From NCBI GenBank assembly GCA_046733635.1, contig JBKPPO010000027.1:1-11504 (forward strand): a stretch of DNA of 11,504 nt, read 5' to 3'. Below are positions 1 through 7,322 of this stretch, in pieces; position 1 is the first letter of the stretch, and each line of letters starts with the position of its first letter. The notes under the pieces were generated by a model. That model worked only from the letters and a program-made list of their open reading frames with translations, was not told where the DNA came from and did not search any database. A program made the position numbers and the translations under genes. This DNA comes from CADEED01 sp046733635. Its GTDB lineage: Bacteria; Pseudomonadota; Gammaproteobacteria; Steroidobacterales; Steroidobacteraceae.

Positions 1-440
1 GCCAGGGGGGCGGGCGGCTCCGGCGGCGGCGCTGGGACAGCCACGAGTAGTTCGGGTGGCGCGGTGGGCGGCGGCGGGGTCTTCGCCGGCCCCGGCGCGG
101 CGTGCGCCGCGTCCGCGAGCAGCGCGCCGATCTTGCCGAGCGCGACATGCCCGGAATCCAGCGACGCGCGATCCGGTTCGCTCTTGCCGCGCTTCCACGA
201 AGAGAACAGCGTCTCCAGCGTCTGGCAGATGTTCTCGATCTCGCCGAGGTCCACCGCGCGTGCGGCGCCCTTGAGACTGTGCGCGGCGCGGAATACGACT
301 TCGACGAGCGGGGCGAGGGTCGCCGCGTCGGTCGACTTCTCGATCTGCTCCAGGCCGGACGCGATGGATTGCAGATGCTCGTCGGCCTCGACGCGGAACG
401 TCGCGCGGAGCTGCCGCATGAAGTCGTCGTGGCGGGCCAT
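1..440 (-). CDS. cheA: CheA-type histidine kinase, N-terminal HPt part (partial, runs off left edge)
   Basis: This reading frame starts at ATG (438-440) and stays open to the window edge, giving 146 residues. Residues about 5-110 form an HPt (histidine phosphotransfer) domain. The phospho-acceptor is His54 within AAHSLKGAAR, the signature in which CheA kinases are autophosphorylated. After the HPt domain the chain turns into a proline/alanine-rich linker (about 114-146), as is usual between P1 and the dimerisation/kinase domains of CheA. The kinase core and any receiver domain are outside the window. It starts 3 bases after the stop of the methyl-accepting protein gene and is the fifth gene of the operon. 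The family transfers phosphate from His to a response regulator under control of the receptor and CheW. Whether this is a hybrid CheA-REC kinase, as in Wsp-like systems, cannot be seen. No strong ribosome binding site precedes the start, so translation may be coupled to the upstream gene. Confidence 0.9.
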   Translation of the reverse strand, partial: MARHDDFMRQLRATFRVEADEHLQSIASGLEQIEKSTDAATLAPLVEVVFRAAHSLKGAARAVDLGEIENICQTLETLFSSWKRGKSEPDRASLDSGHVALGKIGALLADAAHAAPGPAKTPPPPTAPPELLVAVPAPPPEPPAPL

Positions 441-443
441 GGA

Positions 444-2171
444 TCAGATCTGGTAGTTGTCCACCAGTAGTTTGAGCCGGTGCCCGAGGTCGCTGAGATT
501 CCGGGCCGCGGTCTCGAGCTGACGCGCGCTCGCGACGTTCTGCGTGCTGGCCTGCTTGATGTTCTCCATCGCACCCGCCACCTGGTCCATGCCCACGAGC
601 TGCTGCTGGCTGGAAGCGGCGATCTGTGTAGCGGCCTGCGCCGCTTCGGAGACGTTGCCCGCGAGCGACTGGATGGATTCGCCGGCGACCTCCACCTGGC
701 GGCTACCGGCTTCGACGGCCTTGTTGCCCTGTTCGGTGGCCATCACGGCGGCCGTGGTGGCCTTCTGGATGTCGCTCAGCAACGCGCGCACGCGATTCGT
801 GGCTTCGCGCGATTGTTCTGCCAGGCTCTTCACCTCTTGGGCCACCACGCCGAACCCCTTGCCTTGCTCGCCGGCCTTGGCCGCCTCGATGGCGGCGTTC
901 ACCGCGAGCAGATTGGATTGCGCGGCCAGGTCTTCCACCGACGCGATGATCTGGCCGATGGCCTGGGTCTGCTCCGAGAGCCGCATCATGCTGGCGCCGA
1001 TCGCATCCATCTGCGTCCGGATGCGCCCCATGCCGGCCGCGGCATCGTCGGCGGACTTGCGTCCGTTGCTCGTCACCTGCGCGGCGCGTTGCGCGGTCTC
1101 GGACACGACGCGAGCCTTCTGGCTCGCCATCTGCGCGGTCTGGCGGATTTCTTCCACCGTCGTGGTGGTCTCGCTGACCGCGGCCGCCGACTGGCTCGCA
1201 CTCGAGGCGAGTTGCGCCGTGGACGCCACGATCTCGCTCGCGGCGGATCCCAGCACCGTTGCGCCTTCGACCATGCTGCCGATCTGCGCGCGCAGGTTCG
1301 CGGACATCTTCACGAAGGCGTGTCCCAAAGCGTCCTGCGCAGACTGCGGCTGAAGCGAACCGCGCAGGTTGCCCTGTGCGATTTGCTCGGCCGCACCTGC
1401 CGTGTTGCGCAGGGCGAGTGTCATTCGGTCGAATGTGCGGGCCAGTACTCCCAATTCATCGCTTCGGTCACCGAGGTTCACGTTGGCGCCGAGGTCACCC
1501 ACCGTGATCCGTTCCGCCGCCGCGGTGAGCTGGCGCAGCGGCCCGGACACGGCGCGCGCGATGATCACGCCGATCAGCGTCGAGATCAGGAATGCGAGCG
1601 CCGTACCGACGAAGATCGTGTTGGTCGCCGTATCGGCGGCGGTCTTGGCAATCGCGGCGCGTTGCGCGAGCAACGTCTCCTCGGCCTGCTGCATCGCTCC
1701 TACGACGGCGCGGATCTCGTCCATCGCCTTCTTGCCGTGGCCCGACAGAACCACCTGTTGGGCAGCGGCGAAATCGTTCGAGCGTCGCGCTTCGATGCCC
1801 TGATCGATTGCTGCGAGCCTCTCTTTGATCAACGGGCCGAGCGCCTGGGCGCGTGCCGCTTGGCGCGGATTGTCGTTCACGAGCTCCAGCAGATGGAGAC
1901 GCTGGACTTCGGCCGCCGTGAGGCCGGCCGTGTAGGGGGCGAGGTAACTCTGTTCACCCGTGATGATGTAGCCGCGCTGCCCGGTCTCCACATCCTGCAG
2001 GGCGGTGAGCAGGCGCGAGATCGTCGCGAGCACTTCATGGGTGTGGGCGACCCACTCCGCATCCTCCATCTGCTTTTCCACGTTGCGCCAGGAGGTCATC
2101 CCGACGATGACGAAGATCAGCAGCGTGACTGCAAAGCCGGCGCCGATCTTGGTACCCACGTTCCATTTCAT
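444..2171 (-). CDS. Methyl-accepting chemotaxis protein with CHASE3 sensor domain
   Basis: This is a 575-residue membrane receptor. A first membrane segment (about residues 9-28) is followed by a periplasmic domain containing the CHASE3-type stretch DVETGQRGYIITGE (60-73), and a second membrane segment lies at about 184-206. A HAMP domain (about 206-258) follows, then a second HAMP-like repeat (about 260-295), then a long coiled-coil signalling domain (about 300-560). The conserved hairpin tip, about 412-450, contains SNLLAVNAAIEAA and GKGFGVVAQEV, where CheA and CheW dock. The chain ends in DNYQI, so there is no NWETF-like tether for CheR. The start codon overlaps the stop of the preceding CheW gene (ATGA), and GGAG lies 7 bases upstream (2179-2182). 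The ligand is unknown; CHASE3 domains are found in many bacterial receptors without a defined ligand. It is very likely the dedicated receptor of the CheA encoded next. Confidence 0.95.
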   Translation of the reverse strand: MKWNVGTKIGAGFAVTLLIFVIVGMTSWRNVEKQMEDAEWVAHTHEVLATISRLLTALQDVETGQRGYIITGEQSYLAPYTAGLTAAEVQRLHLLELVNDNPRQAARAQALGPLIKERLAAIDQGIEARRSNDFAAAQQVVLSGHGKKAMDEIRAVVGAMQQAEETLLAQRAAIAKTAADTATNTIFVGTALAFLISTLIGVIIARAVSGPLRQLTAAAERITVGDLGANVNLGDRSDELGVLARTFDRMTLALRNTAGAAEQIAQGNLRGSLQPQSAQDALGHAFVKMSANLRAQIGSMVEGATVLGSAASEIVASTAQLASSASQSAAAVSETTTTVEEIRQTAQMASQKARVVSETAQRAAQVTSNGRKSADDAAAGMGRIRTQMDAIGASMMRLSEQTQAIGQIIASVEDLAAQSNLLAVNAAIEAAKAGEQGKGFGVVAQEVKSLAEQSREATNRVRALLSDIQKATTAAVMATEQGNKAVEAGSRQVEVAGESIQSLAGNVSEAAQAATQIAASSQQQLVGMDQVAGAMENIKQASTQNVASARQLETAARNLSDLGHRLKLLVDNYQI

Positions 2172-2698
2172 TCGATGTCTCCGTCGTTAACGACGATTCG
2201 GGGATCGTTGAGGATGCGATCGAGGTTGAGTACGACCAGGCGTTCCTCGCTCACGCCTTCGAGATAGTCGGCGGCGATCGCCGACACGGTGGTGGGCGGC
2301 GGCGCAATCGCCGCGCGCGGCAGACACCGCACGCCGGTGACGACGTCCGCCAGCAGCCCGAGTTCCAGATCGCCGGTGTTCACCAGCACGATGCGATGCA
2401 GGTCGGTGATTCCCTGCTCGGAGAGCCCGAGCAGACGCCGCAGGTCGTACACCGGCACGATGCGGCCTCGCAGGTTGACGATGCCGCGCACGAAATCCGG
2501 CGTTCCGGGCAGCGGCGTGAGATCGCGCAGCGCGTGCACCTCGGCGACGTGGCGGGTCTCGATGGCGTACCGCTCGTCCGCGACGCGCAGTTCCAGCAGC
2601 TCGAGTTCGTCTTCGCGTCGGACGGGCGCCGCCGAGGGACGCGCCAGCGCCCGGGCGCGTTCACGCAGGATCGAGGCGCTGCTGCCGTCGGCGCTCAT
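2168..2698 (-). CDS. cheW: CheW-like coupling protein (second CheW of operon)
   Basis: This 176-residue protein has a charged N-terminal extension (about 1-32) followed by a CheW domain (about 33-170). Diagnostic stretches are YAIETRHVAEV (44-54), TPLPGTPDFVRGIVNLRG (61-78) and VPVYDLRRLLGL (81-92). CheW domains scaffold receptors to the CheA kinase. The start is chosen because its ATG overlaps the CheR stop codon (ATGA at 2695-2698). The same frame is open far upstream, but that part is only a shadow of CheR. The gene end likewise overlaps the start of the receptor gene by 4 bases, showing tight translational coupling. With the first CheW (4181-4672) it flanks the CheR gene, as WspB and WspD flank WspC in Pseudomonas. 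It could play the WspD role, but that assignment is inference. Confidence 0.93.
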   Translation of the reverse strand: MSADGSSASILRERARALARPSAAPVRREDELELLELRVADERYAIETRHVAEVHALRDLTPLPGTPDFVRGIVNLRGRIVPVYDLRRLLGLSEQGITDLHRIVLVNTGDLELGLLADVVTGVRCLPRAAIAPPPTTVSAIAADYLEGVSEERLVVLNLDRILNDPRIVVNDGDIE

Positions 2699-4191
2699 GC
2701 TTCGCGTCCCGAGGTGAGCGCGGTGATGATCTCGCGCAGTCTTCCGGCGGTGAGTCCCTCGGACTCGGCGACCGGCTCGTCGGCGCCGCGCCCGCGCAAC
2801 AGGCGGGCCGCGTTCTCGAAGTGCTTGAGCGCCTCCCCGTGCCGCGCCGCGGCGCGCGCGTGATTGCCCAGGGCGAAGTGCGCCAGCGTGAAGTCCGGCT
2901 GTAGATAGACGGCGCGCAGCAGTGACGCTCGGGAGCGGTTGCGATCGCCGAGCTCGAGCAGCACCAGGGCGTGCAGGTAGTGAGCTGCCGGATCCAGCTT
3001 GTCGGCTGCAAGCCATCGTTCGCTCGCGGCCAATGCCTCCTGCGCCTCTCCCTGGTTCGCGAGCGCGCGCGTGAGTAGCGCCAGCATGAGCGGCGTCGCG
3101 GCGTCCGGCTGCAACGCGAGGCTTGCACGCACCAGGCTCGCCGCTTCCGCGTATCGGCCTTCTGCGAAACAGGACCGGGCGCGGGCGAAGCCGGTCTCTG
3201 GAGTCTCTGGCAGCGGCGCGGACGCGGGTCCGCTCACGAGCAATGTGTCGACCTGCGCTTCGCTCAGCGGCGCCGGAGCCGGCGTCGCGGGCGGACGCGC
3301 GGGTCGCGGGAGAGATGCGGTCGCGGAGTCCGGGGAAGCCGTTGCGGCGTCCTTCTTTCTGTAAAGGATCGTTCCCGGCAGGTTCACGGGCTCGAATCCG
3401 GTGAACAATGCCTGCGAGCACTCACTGGGACTCACGATGAGCCAGCCATCGTCCACGAGACAACGGCGAAGGTTGCGGATGAGGCGGCTCGCATGCTGCG
3501 GCGTGAAGTAGATGAGCAGGTTGCGGCACAGGATGAGGTCCATCGCCTGCGTGCCGTTGAGTGTCGAGGGAAAGGTGTCCTGTGACAGGTTGAGTTCCGC
3601 GAACTTCACCATGGCGCGCACGTCGTCACGCACGCGGTAGCGGCGGTCCCCCACGGGTCTGAAGAAATGTTCGCGGATCTCGGGCGTGCACTCGCGGAAC
3701 GACCATTCGCCGTAGACGGCGGCTTCGGCCTTGCGCAAGACCTGCGGATTGATGTCCGTCGCCAGGATGCTGATCTCCCACTCGCGCCAGTCGGGCAGCA
3801 CTTGCTGGATCAGCATCGCGAGCGAATACGCTTCTTCGCCCGTACTGCAGGCCGCACTCCAGAGGCGCAGCGATCGCACGTTGCGTTTCTGCGCGATGAG
3901 CAGCGGCAGCACATGCGATGCCAGGGCATTGAAGCTGGGCCGCTCGCGGAAGAAGTAGGTTTCGCCAATGGTGAGGTGGCGTGAGAGCTGCGCCAGGTCC
4001 TTCGGCGACAGCGGTGCGGACAGCAACCACTCGGCGCAGGCCTCGCTGTCCGGATGGCCGAATTCCGGAGCCGCCTGGTCGAGCGCGCGTCGCAGGTCGG
4101 CGCGGCGCTCCGGCGGGAAATGCAGCCCGGTGCGGGCGGCGATGAGTTCGCTCAGGCGATCCCAACGCGGCGCGGTGGCGTCAGCCGGCAT
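2695..4191 (-). CDS. cheR: CheR-type methyltransferase with C-terminal TPR domain
   Basis: This 498-residue protein should methylate glutamates of the receptor using S-adenosylmethionine. An N-terminal CheR helical region (about 8-75) leads to TIGETYFFRE (74-83). The Rossmann methyltransferase follows, with the SAM-binding loop SAACSTGEEAYSLAM (112-126), ATDIN (144-148) and LILCRNLLIYF (219-229). A Pro/Ala-rich linker (about 285-335) then precedes tandem TPR-like helices (about 340-465). Classical CheR is about 280 residues and has no TPR part, so this is the CheR-TPR form known from WspC and other alternative chemosensory systems. The frame is open 67 codons further upstream, but that stretch has no homology and lies inside the previous CheW gene. 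The ATG at 4191, 11 bases inside that gene, gives the normal N-terminus. The receptor here lacks a C-terminal pentapeptide tether, so the TPRs may supply docking instead (inference). Confidence 0.94.
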   Translation of the reverse strand: MPADATAPRWDRLSELIAARTGLHFPPERRADLRRALDQAAPEFGHPDSEACAEWLLSAPLSPKDLAQLSRHLTIGETYFFRERPSFNALASHVLPLLIAQKRNVRSLRLWSAACSTGEEAYSLAMLIQQVLPDWREWEISILATDINPQVLRKAEAAVYGEWSFRECTPEIREHFFRPVGDRRYRVRDDVRAMVKFAELNLSQDTFPSTLNGTQAMDLILCRNLLIYFTPQHASRLIRNLRRCLVDDGWLIVSPSECSQALFTGFEPVNLPGTILYRKKDAATASPDSATASLPRPARPPATPAPAPLSEAQVDTLLVSGPASAPLPETPETGFARARSCFAEGRYAEAASLVRASLALQPDAATPLMLALLTRALANQGEAQEALAASERWLAADKLDPAAHYLHALVLLELGDRNRSRASLLRAVYLQPDFTLAHFALGNHARAAARHGEALKHFENAARLLRGRGADEPVAESEGLTAGRLREIITALTSGREA

Positions 4192-4672
4192 GATCCGTTT
4201 CCGCGGCGCGCAGCGCCGAGTCCAGGGCCGATTCTTCGTCGGGGGAGAGGAAACTCTCGAGGTCTTCGATGAGCGCCAGTCCGTCCGGCAATGACAGTAC
4301 GCCGCGCAAATGGGCGAGTCCGGGGCTGGCCGCGGTGGTGGCGACGGGAGGCAACGCTGCTGCATCGACGACGCCCTGCGCGCTGTCGACAATCAGCGCA
4401 AGTTCGCGCCGCGCCGTGCGCGCGATCAGGAAATGGTCGCCGGGGACCACGCTGCGACTTGCGATGTGCAGGTGGCGGCGCAGGTCGAACACCGGCAGGA
4501 TGTGGCCGGCGACATCGATGGCGCCCGCGACGATGCCGGGCGCCCGGGGCAGCGGAGTGATCTCGGCGGCGCGCACGATGCGGGTGACGGAGTCGAGCGG
4601 CAGGGCGAAGCGCTGTTCTTCGACCGTGAAGCAAACCCAATGGGTCTGGCTCGACAGCACAGCGGCGCTCAC
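4181..4672 (-). CDS. cheW: CheW-like coupling protein (first gene of chemosensory operon)
   Basis: This 163-residue CheW-domain protein is recognised by WVCFTVEEQRFALPLDSVTRIVR (residues 12-34, read in two pieces as WVCFTVEEQRF and ALPLDSVTRIVR), the typical ITPLPRAPGIVAGAIDVAG stretch (38-56) and LPVFDLRRHL (59-68). It ends in an acidic tail. The start codon is GTG (4670-4672) with GGAG 8 bases upstream (4681-4684), which fixes the start. It leads the operon and is divergent from tadA. The downstream CheR gene begins 11 bases before its stop. It would couple the CHASE3 receptor to CheA. In gene order it corresponds to WspB in a Wsp-like arrangement, but sequence alone does not prove which CheW does what. 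Confidence 0.92.
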   Translation of the reverse strand: MSAAVLSSQTHWVCFTVEEQRFALPLDSVTRIVRAAEITPLPRAPGIVAGAIDVAGHILPVFDLRRHLHIASRSVVPGDHFLIARTARRELALIVDSAQGVVDAAALPPVATTAASPGLAHLRGVLSLPDGLALIEDLESFLSPDEESALDSALRAAETDHAG

Positions 4673-4836
4673 TCAGGGAGCTCCGCGAGCCGGGACGCAT
4701 TGTTAGCCAGGCAGTACCGCGATCGTGTCGCGTCCATTGCCACCCTCCGCAGCGATGATGCAATGAACAGTAGTAGTTTGATGGGGCTAAATCACTAGGG
4801 ATATCCCCCATATGAACAATGATTCTCGAGAGGCGA
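4673..4836. promoter_or_regulatory. Divergent intergenic region between che operon and tadA, with palindrome
   Basis: This roughly 160-base gap must hold the promoters of both the chemosensory operon (minus) and tadA (plus). It is noticeably AT-richer than its surroundings from about 4760 to 4825. A perfect 10-base palindrome, GGGATATCCC, lies at 4798-4807. A weak plus-strand sigma-70-like pair is possible (TTGATG at 4778-4783, then ATATCC after 17 bases). No convincing FliA (sigma-28) or sigma-54 promoter was found for the che operon. The short word ATGAACA occurs at 4763-4769 and 4812-4818, and again at the tadA start. Confidence 0.4.
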
Positions 4837-5304
4837 ATGAACAGGCTGGGTGACACCGATTTCATGCGACTTGCCCTGAACGCCGCGCGTGGCGCGGAGG
4901 CCGCGGGCGAAGTGCCCGTGGGCGCCGTGCTGGTGCGTGGTGACGAGGTGATCGCGTCGGGCGCGAATCGTCCGATCGCGGGTTGTGATCCCACGGCGCA
5001 CGCCGAGATCGAGGCGCTGCGTGCCGCGGGCAAGGCGACGGGTTCCTATCGCCTCAACGGCACCACGCTCTATGTGACGCTGGAACCTTGCGTGATGTGC
5101 GCGTCGGCCATCATCCACGCACGCGTGTCACGAGTGGTGTTCGGCGCCTGGGATGCCAAGGCGGGCGCGGCCGGCAGCACCACGAATGTATTCACGATGC
5201 CGGCGATGAATCATCGCGTGGACGTGTTCGGCGGCGTGCTCATGGAAGAGTGTACGGCGCTGTTGAGCGGCTTCTTCGCGGCCCGTCGGAAAGAACCGAC
5301 ATAG
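4837..5304 (+). CDS. tadA: tRNA-specific adenosine deaminase TadA
   Basis: TadA deaminates adenosine 34 to inosine in the anticodon of tRNA-Arg(ACG) and is usually essential in bacteria. The 155-residue protein has the zinc-site motifs of the cytidine/deoxycytidylate deaminase fold: HAE (55-57, His ligand and catalytic Glu) and PCVMC (84-88, two Cys ligands). It also has the family-typical AWDAKAGAAGS (104-114). Length matches the family (about 150-170 residues). Two in-frame starts exist: ATG at 4819 with no ribosome site, and ATG at 4837 preceded by GAGAGG (4828-4833). I chose 4837, although the 3-base spacing is short; the alternative only adds six residues. It is divergent from the che operon, and no clear terminator separates it from the YceI gene that follows 78 bases later. 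Confidence 0.95.
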   Translation: MNRLGDTDFMRLALNAARGAEAAGEVPVGAVLVRGDEVIASGANRPIAGCDPTAHAEIEALRAAGKATGSYRLNGTTLYVTLEPCVMCASAIIHARVSRVVFGAWDAKAGAAGSTTNVFTMPAMNHRVDVFGGVLMEECTALLSGFFAARRKEPT

Positions 5305-5382
5305 CGGGACCTGGGGGCTCGGCGCGTCTTCGACGAGAGGTCTGTGATAGCGTCCCAGCCCTCGTCAACCGGGAGAACTCTC

Positions 5383-5958
5383 ATGAATGCACTTCGTCAT
5401 CTCGCCCTCCTTGCGCTGGGCGCAGCCAGCACTGCCGTCGTCGCCGCTCCGGTGACGTACAAGGTGGACCCCAAACATACCTTTCCGAGTTTCGCCGCCG
5501 ATCATGGCGGAGGCATGTCGCACTGGCGCGGCAAGTTCAACAGCACGAGCGGCACGATCGTCCTCGACAAGGCGGCCGGCACCGGCACCGTGGACATCAC
5601 CATCGACGCCGCCTCCATCGACTTCGGTCTCGATGACATGAACAAACACGCGCGCAGCGCCGACATGTTCGACGTCGAGAAATTCCCGACGGCCACTTAC
5701 AAGGGCAAGCTCACGGGGTTCAAGAACGGCGCCCCCACGGAAGTGGACGGCGAACTCGCGCTGCATGGCGTGACCAAGCCGCTCAAGCTCAAGATCGACA
5801 GCTTCAAGTGCAAGCCGAACAACAAGCAGAAGGACTATTGTGGCGCCGACGCCAGCGGTTCATTGAATCGCGAGGAGTTCGGCATCGGCTTCCTCAAGAA
5901 CATCGGGTTCAAGATGGAAGTCACGCTGCAGATCCAGGTCGAAGCCACCGAAGAATGA
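5383..5958 (+). CDS. Secreted YceI-family (lipocalin-like) protein
   Basis: This is a 191-residue precursor with a signal peptide (residues 1 to about 22, hydrophobic LALLALGAASTAVVAA) for export to the periplasm. The mature part is a YceI domain: it opens with YKVDPKHTFPSFAADH (26-41) and continues with FNSTSGTIVLD (52-62), the conserved NKHARSADMFDVEKFPTATY (87-106) and LALHGVTKPL (125-134). YceI proteins are eight-stranded lipocalin-like barrels, several of which bind polyisoprenoids such as ubiquinone precursors. Two cysteines (143 and 153) bracket a lysine/asparagine-rich loop and could form a disulphide. The start is fixed by GGGAGA (5371-5376) six bases before the ATG; a longer in-frame GTG start (5344) lacks such a site and would hide the signal peptide. 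Its stop overlaps the 5' region of the DUF1080 gene, suggesting co-transcription. Confidence 0.93.
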   Translation: MNALRHLALLALGAASTAVVAAPVTYKVDPKHTFPSFAADHGGGMSHWRGKFNSTSGTIVLDKAAGTGTVDITIDAASIDFGLDDMNKHARSADMFDVEKFPTATYKGKLTGFKNGAPTEVDGELALHGVTKPLKLKIDSFKCKPNNKQKDYCGADASGSLNREEFGIGFLKNIGFKMEVTLQIQVEATEE

Positions 5959-5959
5959 C

Positions 5960-5963
5960 GGAG
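5960..5963 (+). promoter_or_regulatory. Ribosome binding site deciding the DUF1080 gene start
   Basis: GGAG lies 6 bases before the ATG at 5970. It favours that start over the in-frame ATG at 5955, which overlaps the YceI stop codon and has no such site at the right distance. Confidence 0.6.
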
Positions 5964-5969
5964 ACATCC

Positions 5970-7322
5970 ATGAGAGGGGTAACGCGCGCGGCGATCCTGT
6001 CGCTGGCCATGATGAGTACGGCGCTCGCGAAGGATGGCGAAGCCTTGTTCGACGGCAAGACACTGACGGGCTGGAAGCAGCTGGGCGGCGCCGCGGACTA
6101 CCAGGTCAAGGAGGGCGCCATCGTCGGCACGACGAAGCCGAACGTGCCCAACGCGTTCCTGGTCACGGAGAAGGAGTACGGCGATTTCGTACTCGAGTTC
6201 GACGTGCGCCAGGACGTGGGTCCCACGAATTCCGGCGTGCAGTTCCGCAGCCACTCGAAGCCCGAGTTCGAGAACGGACGCGTGCATGGTTACCAGACCG
6301 ACATCGATCCCAGCCCGCGCCAGTGGAGCGGGCAGATCTATGAAGAGGCGCAGCGCGGCTGGTTCTCGACGGGCGAAACACATCCGCCGGCCAAGCAGCT
6401 CTACAAGTTCGGTGAGTGGAATCACTACCGCGTCGAAGCCATTGGCCCGCGACTGCGCGTGTGGATCAATGGCGGCGCGGCAGCGGACGTGATCGACGAC
6501 GTGAGCAAGTCCGGCTTCATCGGTCTGCAGGTGCACTCGATCGGCAAACCCGAGGAAGCGGGGCGCACGGTGAGCTGGAAGAACCTCACGGTGCAGACCC
6601 GCGGCCTCAAGGCGAATCCCCCCATGGGGATCTTCATTCGCAACAACATCCCCAACGACCTCCACGCCGAAGAGAAGGCGCAGGGCTGGCGGCTGCTCTG
6701 GGACGGCAAATCCGGCAAGGGCTGGCGCAGCACGCAGGGTGAAGGATTCCCGTCGAAGGGCTGGTCGCTGGCCAACGGCGAGCTCGCCGTGCAGGCCAAG
6801 GGCGGCGGCGGCGACATCATGACGGAAGAGGAATTCGGCGCGTTCGAGCTGCAGATCGAGTTCAAGGTGAGCGCCGGCGCGAACAGCGGCATCTTCTATT
6901 ACCTGGCATCGCCGCTCGTGGATCCCACGTCGCGCGCGCCCAATGCGCTCGAGTTCCAGATCCTCGACGACGAGCGGCATCCCGACGCCAAGCAGGGCAC
7001 CGACGGCAATCGCACGCTGGCTTCGCTGTACGACCTGTACCCGCGCGCCAAGCTCATGACCAACCTCGGCATCGGGCCCAAGGTGGACGTGTGGCAGCAT
7101 GCGCGCATCGTCGCGCGTGCCGATGGCAGCGTGGAGCACTGGCTGAACGGTGTGAAGGTGCTGGAATTCCAGCGCGGCTCGAACGACTACCGGGCGCGCG
7201 TCGCGGCGAGCAAGTTCAAGGCGTCACCGTCGTTCGGTGAAGCGCCGAAGGGCCGCATCTCGCTGCAGGATCATGGTGATGCCGTGAGCTTCCGCAGCAT
7301 CAAGGTCCGCCAGCTCGACTAG
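5970..7322 (+). CDS. Secreted protein with two DUF1080 (3-keto-disaccharide hydrolase-like) domains
   Basis: This is a 450-residue precursor. Residues 1-20 are a signal peptide ending in ALA. Two copies of the DUF1080 beta-sandwich fold follow. The first (about 24-205) begins EALFDGKTLTGWKQLGG and contains GPTNSGVQFRS. The second (about 225-448) begins GWRLLWDGKSGKGWRS and contains the parallel GANSGIFYYLASP and ALEFQILDDERHPD. DUF1080/PF06439 proteins are concanavalin-like folds, now often called 3-keto-disaccharide hydrolases because some members act on 3-keto-glycosides. Catalytic residues cannot be assigned from this sequence alone. The start at 5970 is supported by GGAG (5960-5963); an ATG at 5955 in the same frame would overlap the YceI stop. 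It sits in an apparent operon with the YceI gene and ends directly against the stop codon of the convergent transglycosylase gene. A carbohydrate-related periplasmic role is plausible but unproven. Confidence 0.9.
   Translation: MRGVTRAAILSLAMMSTALAKDGEALFDGKTLTGWKQLGGAADYQVKEGAIVGTTKPNVPNAFLVTEKEYGDFVLEFDVRQDVGPTNSGVQFRSHSKPEFENGRVHGYQTDIDPSPRQWSGQIYEEAQRGWFSTGETHPPAKQLYKFGEWNHYRVEAIGPRLRVWINGGAAADVIDDVSKSGFIGLQVHSIGKPEEAGRTVSWKNLTVQTRGLKANPPMGIFIRNNIPNDLHAEEKAQGWRLLWDGKSGKGWRSTQGEGFPSKGWSLANGELAVQAKGGGGDIMTEEEFGAFELQIEFKVSAGANSGIFYYLASPLVDPTSRAPNALEFQILDDERHPDAKQGTDGNRTLASLYDLYPRAKLMTNLGIGPKVDVWQHARIVARADGSVEHWLNGVKVLEFQRGSNDYRARVAASKFKASPSFGEAPKGRISLQDHGDAVSFRSIKVRQLD

Noticed and set aside
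480..2267. Long plus-strand open frame opposite the receptor gene
   Set aside because: Composition is His/Arg/Gly-rich without any domain, and it is fully antisense to a clear methyl-accepting protein; it is a shadow of high-GC coding sequence.
5835..7139. Long minus-strand open frame opposite the DUF1080 gene
   Set aside because: It is antisense to a well-supported two-domain protein and shows no recognisable motif.
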